Positions 25,103-35,143 of a stretch of 64,000 bases of DNA are shown one piece after another. Numbering within the stretch: position 1 is the stretch's first letter; each line of letters begins with the position of its first letter. The stretch comes from Strigops habroptila (lineage: Eukaryota > Chordata > Aves > Psittaciformes > Psittacidae). Made by a program: the position numbers and the translations under genes. The notes under the pieces were generated by a model. The model was not told the origin of the DNA, did no database searches, and saw only the letters and a list, made by a program, of their open reading frames with translations. Location: positions 72,784,993-72,848,992 of the forward strand of contig NC_044302.2 in the NCBI RefSeq assembly GCF_004027225.2, in the 5' to 3' direction.

Positions 25103-25196
25103 AGAATCAAGCTGCTGCTTGGCCTGTGCTGAGGTGAGCAGATTTTGCACCCTCTTGTTGATTTTCTCCCAGCTAAGATCCAAACTGGAATTTAAC
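25103..25196 (-). pseudogene. SPATA6L: SPATA6L carboxyl-terminal exon
   Basis: The 94-bp segment has an acceptor ending TAG and donor GTGAGT. It gives one leftover base plus 31 codons, including SWEKINKRVQNLLTSAQAKQ. This matches the conserved W-x-x-I-x-x-R-V-x-x-L-L-T-S block near the end of SPATA6L. It is open and has good splice sites, so this exon is not itself damaged. Confidence 0.68.
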
Positions 25197-27037
25197 CTAC
25201 CAAAAGAGATCCAATAGTCACATCTCTGTTCCCCTCTGGAGTGACATTATTTCTAATGCCTCATTCGTCACATCCTTTCAAACCATCACGCAAAATTTTG
25301 ATGATCCCTTCACCCCCTCCTATCAAATCTCCAAATAGGGATGCACACAAATAATTCTTTTGTTCCTTTTCCCCTCCAGGCTACTTATTTCTTCCTGCCA
25401 TTTTCTTTAGGTTTGATACTCTCAGGGGAGCTCTTGTGCCCTCTTTCATCCCCAGCTCCTGCTTCATTATTGCCCTCCATTCGGTTTTCCACTGCAATCA
25501 GCACTCTCTTTCCTGTACAGCCGTGCTTCCCTGCCTCCCCTCGTCCTCCAGTCCTCCCTGCTTCTCTGCATATTCGATGAAGACTCTTCCCCCACACCTC
25601 TGTCTTTGTTTCCTCTTTCTCCTTTGACACTCTTTTCCCCTACCCTCCTCTTTTCTGCTGCTTGCTGCCCCTGCCCAGAGCAAAGGTTTCCCCCCACCAG
25701 CCCTGCCCTCCTGTGCAAAATGCAGGGTCTACATCTCTGAAAGGACACAAGGCAGACAAGTCTGCCAGGCATATAAAGCAGTGTTGATATTATTGCCATT
25801 ATCTTCATGCAGTCTGGGCACATACTGCCATGGGAACCAGTACCGATGTAAAACCAGGAAAGAAATGAAGACACAGGGTAAGACTGAATTGCAGTACTTT
25901 CCTGCTAGGAGGTTAAGCTTCCAGGGCCTAACTGCAGGCAGCTTTTCTAGCATTTTGGACATGAAAAAGCACCCAAATTCCCACACAAGCAGGGAAATGG
26001 GAGGGAAGACCAACAGGAGGCTCACGTTCTTTCAAGGCAGCAGCAGCCCACAAAGGATAACCCATGGCATCTCAAACAGTATCAAGCTCCTGTGCTTAGC
26101 ACCTGAAAATCTAAATGGGTTTCCTGCCTGTTCTGCCTTTGAGAATCACACAGTGTAACACTGGTTAACCAGAACGTGTTTCTAAATTTCTGTTCTAAAT
26201 GTATAGAAAGTGTTGTTTTGTTAGGTAGGACTTTCTAACAGTTTTTCTTAAGACTAGTATTCTCTATACCTGCAATTTATGCACAAACCCCAGCTTTTCA
26301 TGTGAAATAATGGCATTCCTATTTTGTAGAGTAATTATAAGAACTTTCTGAAGGAATCAATGCAAAATTGAGTCTGCAGAAAGGATGATCCTCTCTGTTC
26401 AAAGCTATTCTAAGCTGCAGTGAACTCAGATTAATAAAATTCAAAGTCAGTTTTGTTGCTGCTTCTGCATACTCCAATCCATAATGCAGTGAGAAGGATG
26501 AAAATGTAATCATTTTAGGCTGTTATTGCTGCTTCAGGAAACAATAAACCCTAGCAAGAACAGGCACGGGAAGGATTTACAAAGATATGAAAATGTTAAG
26601 ACCCCCAAGAGATGAGTGAGAACAGGCAGAGTGAAAAAACAAGGCCTGTACATGAGAGAAAGAAAATTCGCAGAGTGGAGACATCCTCAAATACAACTGG
26701 TACAAAAAACCTCCAAAATCTTTCAGGCACCTGGCCCTTTCACATGATCTGTGGATGGAGGTACATAACTGAACACAAAATTTTGCTATTAGGGCTTCTA
26801 ACCTGCTTATGCAGAGAGATTATTCTTACTGTCTGTGACTGAGAAGTTTAATTGTTAGGATAGCACATATTCTATAGGTACATTCTTTGCAGCAATTCCA
26901 TATCCAAAAGAGCACAAGAGCATCCCCCTCGGCTCAAAGAGACAGTCAAACTCCGGTCCTCACAAAGTTGCTTCCAAATAGCTGAATTCCTTCCTTCTTC
27001 AGACACATATGGTAAGTACCAGTTTAAGGCAACTTAC
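25197..27037. other. probable SPATA6L intronic sequence; expected exons not found
   Basis: The exons that should encode the block after FPG and the basic, serine-rich middle were looked for on the minus strand and not recognised. The sequence near 26870-26920 weakly resembles the start of the next exon but has no acceptor. Confidence 0.35.
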
Positions 27038-27105
27038 TGGAAAATGAGAAGTTTTCATCACTAATTATCTACGCACACCAGGATATGCAGGAGTCAGCTT
27101 GCACT
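27038..27105 (-). pseudogene. SPATA6L: SPATA6L amino-terminal-domain exon with in-frame stop
   Basis: Acceptor TTCTGTTCCCAG and donor GTAAGT frame 68 bases: two bases plus 22 codons. The eleven codons before TAA and ten after it keep the spacing of the family block exactly, so the stop is a single substitution (GAA to TAA is the simplest path) rather than a frameshift. Confidence 0.62.
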
Positions 27106-30100
27106 CTGGGAACAGAAAATCTTGTGTATTCATAAAATGCAAAGTCACTCGCTACTGAAAGAACAAAAAAACACCCACAGAAAAAATAGCTGTCAAAATT
27201 CTTACATGGAATTTTCATTAATAGCTGCGCAGTGAAAACTCAGTAAATTATGAATGCCCTTCACAGAATGCTGCCTCTCTTATGCATAAAGATGCTGTCA
27301 GTAATAGGTGGTGGCTGGGACATGAGTGGGCATAGGAAGAGCGGTACAAGAATGGCAGACGCTCAGCATGATTCAGATTTCTTTGATGCAGGAAATGTTT
27401 AAGACAGCAGTTCCTTTCTAATACAGTGTCCTGCTCTGCATCAGGGAACCTTTCAGTTCGAATTCTTGAGGGTCACAGCAAACAAACCCACAGAAAACCA
27501 GCAAGCCCCACAAGCATTTGGTTCTGTAATTGTTTACAAGAAAGAACACAGCAACATCAGATCTTTTTTTGCCTGCCTGACTGAGACAATAACTGCTTCC
27601 AGCATATGGCTTACTCACTTTATCTCCAGCGCTCTGACTATGCTGCAATTGATTATTTTATCTTCTAAATATGAAAGAAAGAGGGCAAAAGGGAGGCAAA
27701 CCTTTCATCCTTTTATTAGTTTTGGAAGATTTGGCTTAGCAGAGCAGCACTGGAGTTTGATGCTGCCATTAAACATGATGTGGTTTTCCAACCACCACAA
27801 GTGCCCCGAAATATTTTGGTGATGGAGATAACTGCAAGGCTTGAAGGGAAACTAACTAGTTACAGTCTAGAGAATGTTCAAAGCTGTGACAGAAGATGTA
27901 TAATATATACAGATGATGTATAATGCATGTTTTACGAAGTATGTATAACGCATGTGCTTACACACAGCATGCTAAATCTTGGTCCAGCTGATTTGTCAGT
28001 GCTTTCAATACGACCAGGAATCATCTCATTAGGCAAACAACTAATTATTCTAATCAGCTGCCCGCAGCAATAAAATAAAAAAGGTTGCAATGCGATTTGC
28101 AATATTCCAATGTTTGTTTGGCAAATGTGTCACCATAAAATAGTGTTGAAAGACAGCCACCATTACTTTTGAAATTAATTCCCTCCAGTAAGCCAGCGTG
28201 TGGTAAATGAACGTCACGTAATTTGGCCATCTAATCACACTGCATGATACCAGTGTCCCACTAACTGAAGCATAAGCATCTACATGTTAAAAGCAGGTCT
28301 AAGTATCTACAAGTGAACAGCAGGTGAGGATCCCTCAGGGATGAGGCAAAAAACTCAGCAAATGAGAGCTCTGGCTTTAATGAAAGCATCTCATCATCAC
28401 GATGGAAGCCCCTGGTATACCAACGTCAATTAATGGGGACCTGATGCAGTGGAACCCTGCTTGGGAGCGAGGCTCAATGGAAAGCACTGCAGGGATGGAT
28501 AATAAAACTTGCACTGGGATTAACATATCACACGCATGCAATGTCTTGCTTTGCTCGCTCACTAGCAAACAGCTAATATAATGCAGCTGCTGTTGTCTGA
28601 ATCCCGAGATCTGCAGCTGGCCACCACATCGGTGCCTGTGCACAGATGGGTGTAGATGAGGGAGGAAGCAAACTCTTTACTGTGTAGGAAGGAGACACGT
28701 TCACTTCTAATCAGACTAAAAACAAAACATGCAATTGGGTGATTTCTAGACAAAGCTACGGCAGAAGGAAGAAAAAATTCAGAAAAAGTTAATAATAACA
28801 CTTTTGATCCCATTCAAACTTTCATCATTCTAGCCACACTGCTTGTAAGGACTGTCTTTCTAATGGATCCCAGCTTTACAATCACCAGGAAAAAATGCTT
28901 GTGAGCTTACGATACTACAAGAAGGCAAATAGTCAGTTTTGCCATGTAAGGTCTGGCTTCTGATGTAGTAAGGACATAGGCAGGCACCAGTTCCTCTCAT
29001 ATATACTTACTTTTTCTTAATATATTTTTAATTTATAAGGTTGAAAGTGGACAACATATCCCACTGTACAAAAAGTAAGCAAAATCTCTAAGCTGCATAT
29101 TTTTGCACAGTCAAAAAAAAAAGGGGGGGGGGAAGGGAACCAGCTGAAGTTTGATTATTTATTCTAGTATTATTAATATTAGAATAGGAGCACACAGGAA
29201 GGAAATATCAGCACAAGATAACTCTCTTGTGGTTGACACCTGATGGACTCATAGGACAGTCAGTGGCTTCTGGCTTGACCTTCTGTTAAACTTTACAGGA
29301 GTAGCTTGCTCCAAAAGGACAAAACCACAAGACCCAGCAAGGACAAAGGAATGCTAACTGAATTAAAGCTGAGGGATGAAAATTTTTCAAGTTAATACAA
29401 CACCTGTTCCTGCTGGTATGACTAAAAAACTCTGGCTAAAGTTTACGTGCAAGGATGAAACAGAATGTAGACAGACCATTGTTATAAATAATTCTATTCT
29501 CTCCCCACTCCCCTACAAACAATAAATAAGATTTTGGCTTTTAAAAGACTGCCTCATCATTACATTCACGACTTCTCACAGTCTTCGAATTAAAAGAATT
29601 GCTGACGGAAGAAATAAAAAGCAGACCTTCCAGGTTAGCCTACGGGTACACTAGGTGTCGGAACACAGCCTCGCCCAAGGACAGAAAAATCATGTAACTG
29701 CCTCAAGTGGAGGTAGTAGAGGCTGACACTCAAATGGCTCCATTCAGAGCAAGGTGTAAGGGGAACAGTGTGTTTTGTTTGTTAATGGGAAAACGGGAGA
29801 GAGGCATTCTGTCTCTTTGTGTTGACCTGAGATGCACACACTGAGAAAAACGTCATGTTTCTCAGGAAGAAAGACACCAGGACATGTAACATTTGGGAAG
29901 AGAAAAACCCCATACATTCACATGAGACTCCTCAGTCCAGTCCTACGCACATTAGCCCAAGTCTTCAGGACTCTATCTCAGAAAGGACTCAGCAGGCCCT
30001 TGTCTTTATTACTAATAATCTCAAAAGCGTGCCAGATTAAGATCTATCACTGGGAGTTCTCTCATTTTGTATTTTGGACTCTTCTTTTTTGTCATCTCTT

Positions 30101-30320
30101 GTAAACTGATTCCAAGGACTGATTGGTAGTATTACACAGAAGAGAAAAATTTGACACATACGAGGAAATGAATGAGTGAAAACCACAAATTTTTTTTTTA
30201 TATGTAATGGGAAGGCCTGTAATGACCAACATTTTACTATTGCCCATTTGCACAACAGCAACAATCCCCTTCACTAAATAAATATCACACAGCAAGAAAA
30301 CCCTCATATTTAATCTAACC
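27106..30320. other. intergenic or decayed SPATA6L 5' region, nothing recognised
   Basis: The first SPATA6L exons should lie here but I could not recognise them. An A-run followed by a G-run (about 29112-29132) is the only simple repeat of note. Confidence 0.4.
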
Positions 30321-30689
30321 TTTTCCTTGCTCACCCTTTCTAGTAGACTTTGTGCCTGCCACCCCGAGGAACCTGTCAGTGCCTCCTGTTTGGAGGAAGA
30401 GGTAAGTAACCCACGGACCAGAAACTACAGCGGCGGTGAGGGCACCTCTTCACAGGGGCACTGTCACCGCAAGAGTACAGCCTCAATTTACACCGACTTC
30501 CATCCCCAGGTGAGCACCAAGCTGCTGAAAGCCAGACAGCTCCCCAGGAGCTCTCGGACCTGAGGGTGCGCGCGCGGGTGCACACACGGATACTCCAACA
30601 CAGTGTATGTATACACAGTCGCGCACACTCATGGAGTACACATACGCGTGCCCATCTGTCCACATGTGTGTAGCTCCGCTGTGCGCGGC

Positions 30690-30975
30690 GTCACCTCAGG
30701 ATCCCGGAACAACCGCGCTCACACGCTCCGGCTCCCCGCGCCCCGCCGCCCGGGCCGGCCCCTACTGCCTCCGCCCGCCCCGCGGCCTCCCCGCCGCCCC
30801 CTGCAGCTCCACCGCCTGCACCGCCAGCGGCGGCGCCCGCGACGCGCCCGGCCCGACCCGCGTTGCCACGGCGACCGAGGCACCCCCCGCGGCGCGCGGG
30901 CCCGCCCTCTCGACAGCGCGGGGCGCGTGCCGCCCCCTGCGCGCGCACCCGCGGGCGCGTCGCCTTCCTTTCGCT
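30690..30975. promoter_or_regulatory. GC-rich, CpG-dense block (outer part of the CDC37L1 promoter region)
   Basis: Very GC-rich with many CpG dinucleotides, unlike the AT-rich sequence to its left. It ends just before a TG/TATG microsatellite. Before the retrovirus inserted it lay only a few hundred bases from the CpG-rich block that contains CDC37L1 exon 1. Long open frames on both strands are composition artefacts. It could also be the promoter of the divergent SPATA6L gene. Confidence 0.6.
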
Positions 30976-30999
30976 TTTAAACACATGTAGCACATACAT

Positions 31000-31039
<40 letters not shown>

Positions 31040-31068
31040 ATGTATGTATGTATGTATGTATGTATGTA
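31000..31068 (+). repeat. (TG)n then (TATG)n microsatellite, retrovirus insertion site
   Basis: About ten TG units followed by about twelve TATG units. The retrovirus begins immediately after, at 31069. The array resumes, with some TACG units, at 35645. Confidence 0.95.
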
Positions 31069-31569
31069 TGTCATAAATTGTGACCACAACGGATCATAAT
31101 CCAATTAAAATTTTATTAATTATAGCAAGTAGAATATGAGCAAAAACAGCGCTGGACGACAGGGGAGTCTGCGCTCCGCCACTGCCGTGCTGAGCAGTTC
31201 AAACAGTCCCTTTTTATACATCTTTACTTCCGTGTTCATGAAGTAGTGGAGGTACTCTGCGCATGCTTCAGTTGTTGTTAGGGGGTCGTTTTCTACCTCC
31301 TGGTGGTCGTTGAGGCCGAAATAAGAAGTCTTTCTCCTTTATCCCATAGTTGACCCCTCATTCACATGTCCTTATCTGGGGTTGTTTGTCCTGTTTCTGT
31401 CGGTTCCTGGAAGTCTGGCGGTTATCTCGCGATTGTGGTTATCTTATCTTACTCAAGCAGTGTCCGAGTTTCTGTCTGCATAAGCGATTTCACATCTTTG
31501 TTGCCTAACCTTTACATTGAGCTTAACATAAATCTTAATAAACAATATCCTAGTCCATAGTTTCTCACA
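31069..31569 (-). repeat. 3' LTR of the provirus
   Basis: 501 bp, TG...CA. It contains on the minus strand TATAAAAA (31211-31218) and an AATAAA polyadenylation signal (31112-31117), which is the functional one in this LTR. Confidence 0.95.
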
Positions 31570-31590
31570 ATCCCCCCTTTTTCTTTTTAT
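31570..31590 (-). promoter_or_regulatory. polypurine tract
   Basis: On the minus strand AAAAAGAAAAAGGGGGGAT lies directly before the TG of the 3' LTR. This is the plus-strand DNA synthesis primer expected at this position. Confidence 0.9.
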
Positions 31591-31604
31591 CCTATTATTG
31601 TTTA

Positions 31605-31871
31605 TTAGACGTTACTTTCATTTTCGGCACTGCGAACAAACCTTTTTCCACAATCCCAACATTTATCATAACACTCACAAGGTAATACCTCACAATTACA
31701 AAAGGCATAGTTCTCACGTGGCATAATGCATTCACAACAATCTTCATCTTCATTAATAGATACACTCTTATATTTTGCCCCAGACCTCGTAGTTAAAATA
31801 AGCAGTTTAGCTATGTCAAACCGTTCTTTAATAAAGTGTATTTTATGTTTGTTATTGTCTAGTTCATAGGT
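31605..31871 (-). other. open frame with nine-cysteine cluster in the env position of the provirus
   Basis: 88 codons with no ATG at the start. They follow a TAA (31872-31874) that separates them from an open stretch upstream in the same frame (from 32099). An acidic EDED is followed by nine Cys in about 30 residues: CCEC, then FCNC, then PCECYDKCWDC, ending in a basic tail. Spacing of C-x-C and C-x-x-C pairs suggests metal binding (inference). It may be a second exon of a spliced product or a relic. I do not recognise the family. Confidence 0.5.
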
Positions 31872-31971
31872 TTATGAGGGTTTCCATTTGCTTGGGTTAT
31901 TATCAATAACAAAACTAATGGTATACCAGAAAAAAGGGTGTCTGTTAATTTTTGCCAATTTAAGTATATTT

Positions 31972-32667
31972 TTACCAGTCCTGGGGAAGTTCAGCCATTG
32001 CTGCTTTTGTGTCCCATCGTTCTGGTTCTTTTCTCCACAGTTTGTTCCTCCTCTGCCTCGCCCGTCGACTCGGTTGCTTCGAGCCACGGGGTGTACCATC
32101 TTCTCGGCAGCAAGGGAATTCTTCAGGAGAACAGTTGTTTCGGGCTTTCTGCCTGTTTATATAGGCTTCCCACTTTGCAGCTTTAACTAATGGGGCAAAG
32201 TAAGACACGGTCAGTACTTCCCTTCTGCATTTTATAACCAAAATTTCAGCTACAAAGGGGACTGGTTCGTTGGAGTGGTAGCAATAATATTGAGGGTTTA
32301 TTCCTTTGGCAAAAATTTCCCACCACTCATGGGATTCCCGAATAATTTCTTGTTTAGACTCTAATTGTTTTAATTTCCACTCAGTGAGAGTTCTTTGGAT
32401 TTTCCAACACTGTGTGCAAACTCCTATTGGAGGGTATCCACATTCACAATGTGTCTACCATTTATCCTGGCATACCTTACACCTAAAACAAGCAAATGGA
32501 TAACAATTGCAGTTCAAATCATTACACCTAATTCGTATATCTAGAGTGCATATATTATTTACATCAACATATCTTCTATATTTAATATTGTGAGGTTGCA
32601 TAAGTTTAGCAATTTCCTTCAACACACTTTGTACGCTTCCATATATAATAGAAAAAAAGAGAAATAA
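31972..32667 (-). other. cysteine-rich and arginine-rich frame in the env position (one internal TAG)
   Basis: Open on the minus strand from 32667 to a TAG at 32455-32457, then on to a TAA at 31972. The first part (70 codons) ends in a cysteine cluster: seven Cys in its last 31 residues, including NCNCYPFACFRCKVC. Just past the TAG follow HCECGYPPIGVCTQC, a Trp/Glu/Lys-rich middle, and an arginine-rich motif (SKQPSRRARQRRNKLWRK). The sequence of a Cys cluster followed later by an Arg-rich motif is reminiscent of small retroviral regulatory proteins that bind zinc and RNA. That is analogy, not homology. Whether the TAG is fixed in the family or is private damage cannot be told from one copy. 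No ATG begins the frame near 32667, so splicing would be needed. Confidence 0.5.
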
Positions 32668-32746
32668 TTATAGCAAATATAAACAGCAATACACACTTTA
32701 TACCGAAAGGTAATGCGGCAAAATAATCAAATAAAGTCTTTATCAT
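32606..32746 (-). CDS. small single-helix membrane ORF in the provirus
   Basis: 46 codons from ATG to TAA. It starts five bases downstream of the integrase-frame stop. Residues 1-17 are amphipathic (MIKTLFDYFAALPFGIK). Residues 18-36 are a clear transmembrane segment (CVLLFIFAIIISLFFYYIW), followed by a short basic, Cys-containing tail (KRTKCVEGNC). It could be the left-over membrane anchor and tail of an envelope TM protein or a separate small membrane protein. It overlaps the start of the cysteine-rich frame in another register. Confidence 0.5.
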   Translation of the reverse strand: MIKTLFDYFAALPFGIKCVLLFIFAIIISLFFYYIWKRTKCVEGNC

Positions 32747-32750
32747 TACG

Positions 32751-33370
32751 TTATCTTTTCAGGGTTATCTTGGTGTCACCTGGAGTACTGATTACTTTCC
32801 AGTGGGGTCTCGTCACTGGGCCTTTAATGCGACTGGCATGAGTCCATCCACGCTCAGCAGTTCGGACAGCTGTTTCTGTTGTAAGCAAAACAAGATAAGG
32901 TCCCTCCCAATTGGGTTTTAGGGTTTCTTCCTTCCACACTTTAATCAATATCCAATCCCCAGGTTTAACATTATGAATTTTTAAGTCCAACGGGGGTCGT
33001 TGTACAATCAGTCCATGTTCCCAAAGCTTGTTACGATGTTCTGCTAATTGTGAAACATATTCATTAATCACACGGTCTCGAATTAAAACATTTGTTTGTG
33101 GACTTTCAATTCTATAAGACATTCCATACACCATTTCAAACGCTGATATTCCTACATCTGCTCGGGGTCTGGTTCTGAGAATTAATAGTGCCATGGGTAG
33201 GCACTTAATCCATGATAATTTGGTTTCTATCATTAATTTAGTCAAAATAGTTTTGATTTCTCCATTTATCCTTTCAACTTTTCCCGAACTTTGTGGATGC
33301 CATGGTGTATGGTATTCCCACTTAATCCCCAAGCTTTCAGCTAGATCTTTAACAATTTTTGACACAAAGT
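32751..33370 (-). pseudogene. pol: integrase carboxyl-terminal fragment of the provirus
   Basis: About 200 codons of a gammaretrovirus-type integrase from just after the second catalytic Asp region (SKIVKDLAESLGIKWEYHTP) through the third catalytic Glu (SSGKVERINGEIK) to the SH3-like carboxyl-terminal domain (KPGDWILIKVWKEETLKPNW-type). The zinc-binding amino domain and the first two catalytic Asp residues are gone, so it has no strand-transfer activity. It begins at a deletion joint near 33365-33375 and is out of frame with the reverse transcriptase stub before it. The gene ends at TAA/TGA-type stop at 32751. Confidence 0.9.
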
Positions 33371-34747
33371 GTCTTGTGCTAACAATCGATCAATTTCTGG
33401 TTTTAATCCCCTCCGTCCTTCTAGGGATATGGGATATTGCCTTACCCTCACAGGTATGTGGGGTTCGGAAAGTTGGATTTTAATCGGTGGGATTTTCAGT
33501 CTACTAATTGTGTCCGGAGAGTACCAGACATCGGGGTTAATTTGTTTTTGATCATCCACGGTTAAAGGATAAGCAGACACTGTTAGCTCCGGATTTTTCA
33601 CTTTAATTTCTAATTGCAATTCAACAATTAAATCTCGTCCTAACAGATTAAATTCTGCTTCAGGGACGAGCAAGAGTTCACCCATTCCAAATTTATTTTC
33701 AGTTTCGAATACCACATTTTTGATTTTGCTTATTTTAAAGGGTTCTCCTTTTGCCCCAATTACTTGTACCTTTTCAGGGGAAACTTTACATCCCTCAGGT
33801 ATTTGCTTAATAGTTGATTTCTCAGCCCCAGTGTCTACTAAAAAGGTGAACTCTTGTTTATGGGGACCTATTTTTAATTTTATCAAGGGCTCATGATGAC
33901 TCCGGTCCCCTAAGATATAGAGCCCCTGACTCTCTGCTTGGGGTCCCTGGGCATGTTGAGCATCCCACAGTCTCATTCCTGCTCGTCTAATCATATCTCT
34001 TTCCTCGGTAGTAAATAATTGACCAAGGATAGATTGCATCTCATCCCAAGTATAAAGGTTTGGTCCCAAAAATTGATTTAATCTTTCTGCCACTCCCAGT
34101 GGGTCCTCAATTAAGTTTCCCATTTCGGTTCTTTTAAAATCTCGTAGGTCAGCCGAGTTTAGGGGTACGGAAATATATCCGATCACAGGTTGAGGTCCCC
34201 CCATGGGTATTTCCCTTAGGGGGTACATCTGAGCTGCCCCTTTTTGACTTCTAGTTACGCGTCTAGGAAGAGGGGGAGACCCTTGTTCCGACTCTGGTGG
34301 GGGAGTGGGCGCTCTGGGGACTTCTGTGGAAGCAGGAGGAGGAATGTAAGGAGGGGGGGTTAGAAGGGTTTCGTCTAACTCTTCCTTCTTTTTCTTTTGT
34401 TTAGTTTTTATTTCATTCAGCGGATAAAGTCTAGCTCTCGGTCTTTCTAGCCACACTTCCGCATATTGACTCTCCTCCGGGTTAAGGGGATTTTTATTAT
34501 TAACCCAGAGGTTTAATTGCTGTCTTACCCAATCTTCTTCTGACCCATAGACTGGCCAAAAGACATTTTTAGAAATCTTCTTCCCTCCCCATATCTTAGT
34601 ACAATATTCTATCATTTTTTGCTTATCTTTCCCTAGGGTTCCAGGGGAATATCTCCAATTGTCTAAGATATATGCCAGAGGGGTATTTTTAGGTACAGTG
34701 TGTACCCTCCCCATGGGAGTCGAAGGCTTGCTGCCCTTCGCCCCCAT
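33341..34747 (-). pseudogene. gag-pro: gag-protease fusion ORF of the provirus, internally deleted
   Basis: A 468-codon frame starting at the first ATG (34745-34747). Its product begins MGAKGSKPSTPMG, with a Gly-2 myristoylation signal as in matrix proteins. Matrix (to about residue 115) is followed by a basic/proline-rich stretch with a PPPY late-domain motif, then the front of capsid (IPMGGPQPVIGYISVPLNS, then EDPLGVAERLNQFLGPNLYT). Capsid then breaks off: its carboxyl half, the major homology region and the nucleocapsid zinc knuckle are missing. A retropepsin follows in the same frame (active site FLVDTGAEKST, second signature LLGRDLIVEL), then the first residues of reverse transcriptase (VRVRQYPISLEGRRGLKPEI), which stop at the second deletion joint. 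Normally gag and pol are separated by a stop codon; here the deletion removed it. Confidence 0.9.
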
Positions 34748-35120
34748 CTTCTGGGTTATCCACAAACACACACTCACTCGCTCCCCTTATTCCTGGCCCA
34801 GTCCCTCGCGGGAGGTGGAAAACGCAGTACTAAAGGGTCCACACTCGCTTGGTTCAGTATATCGAACCTCTCGTTCGTTATAATCCAGGATACCCAATCC
34901 CGCCCGAACGGCGAACCCGCGAACAACTTCGCAGTATACTTACGCGTCCTGCGTCTTCGTCCGGACTTCCGTGCACAGAATTTTATGGGATTTTACCGGT
35001 CCTTTTTTGCTCAATATCCTAGAATTTAGGTTCGTCGGTAAGGTTGGAGTGAGCTGTTGGTCGCGGGGCCGCGAAATGTCGCGGGGCGCCTCCCCGGAGG
35101 ACCAAAGCCCACCGTTCCTT

Positions 35121-35138
35121 ATCCGAGTCACGGCACCA
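35121..35138 (-). promoter_or_regulatory. primer-binding site, tRNA-His
   Basis: The plus strand reads atccgagtcacggcacca, which equals the last 15 bases of vertebrate tRNA-His plus CCA. The minus strand is therefore a perfect 18-nt primer-binding site, 5 bases inside the 5' LTR. Confidence 0.92.
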
Positions 35139-35143
35139 GAAAT

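Larger units (their letters stand above)
22012..27105 (-). pseudogene. SPATA6L: SPATA6L remnant (spermatogenesis-associated 6-like), decayed
   Basis: In the conserved vertebrate order SPATA6L lies between SLC1A1 and CDC37L1 on the opposite strand. Three minus-strand segments fit it. 27038-27105 translates to KLTPAYPGVRR, then a TAA stop, then LVMKTSHFP. It aligns with the KLTP...VLMKT...FPG block near the amino terminus, and the stop falls at a conserved Glu. 25103-25196 reads SWEKINKRVQNLLTSAQAK, matching the carboxyl-terminal helix. 22012-22047 would add eleven residues and a stop. All three have consensus splice sites. I could not find the start exon, the block after FPG or the serine-rich middle. 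A non-functional or much-shortened gene is the simplest reading; exon skipping or a sequencing error at the stop is the alternative. The family is testis-expressed and its molecular role is poorly known. Confidence 0.6.

Noticed and set aside
30603-31104. Long overlapping frames on both strands rich in Arg, Pro, Gly and Ala.
   Set aside because: They lie in GC-rich CpG sequence and microsatellite where stop codons are rare. No protein motif is present.
31366-31560. 64-codon plus-strand frame repeated identically at 35441-35635.
   Set aside because: It is the antisense of the LTR U3 region, and its repetition only reflects the two identical LTRs.
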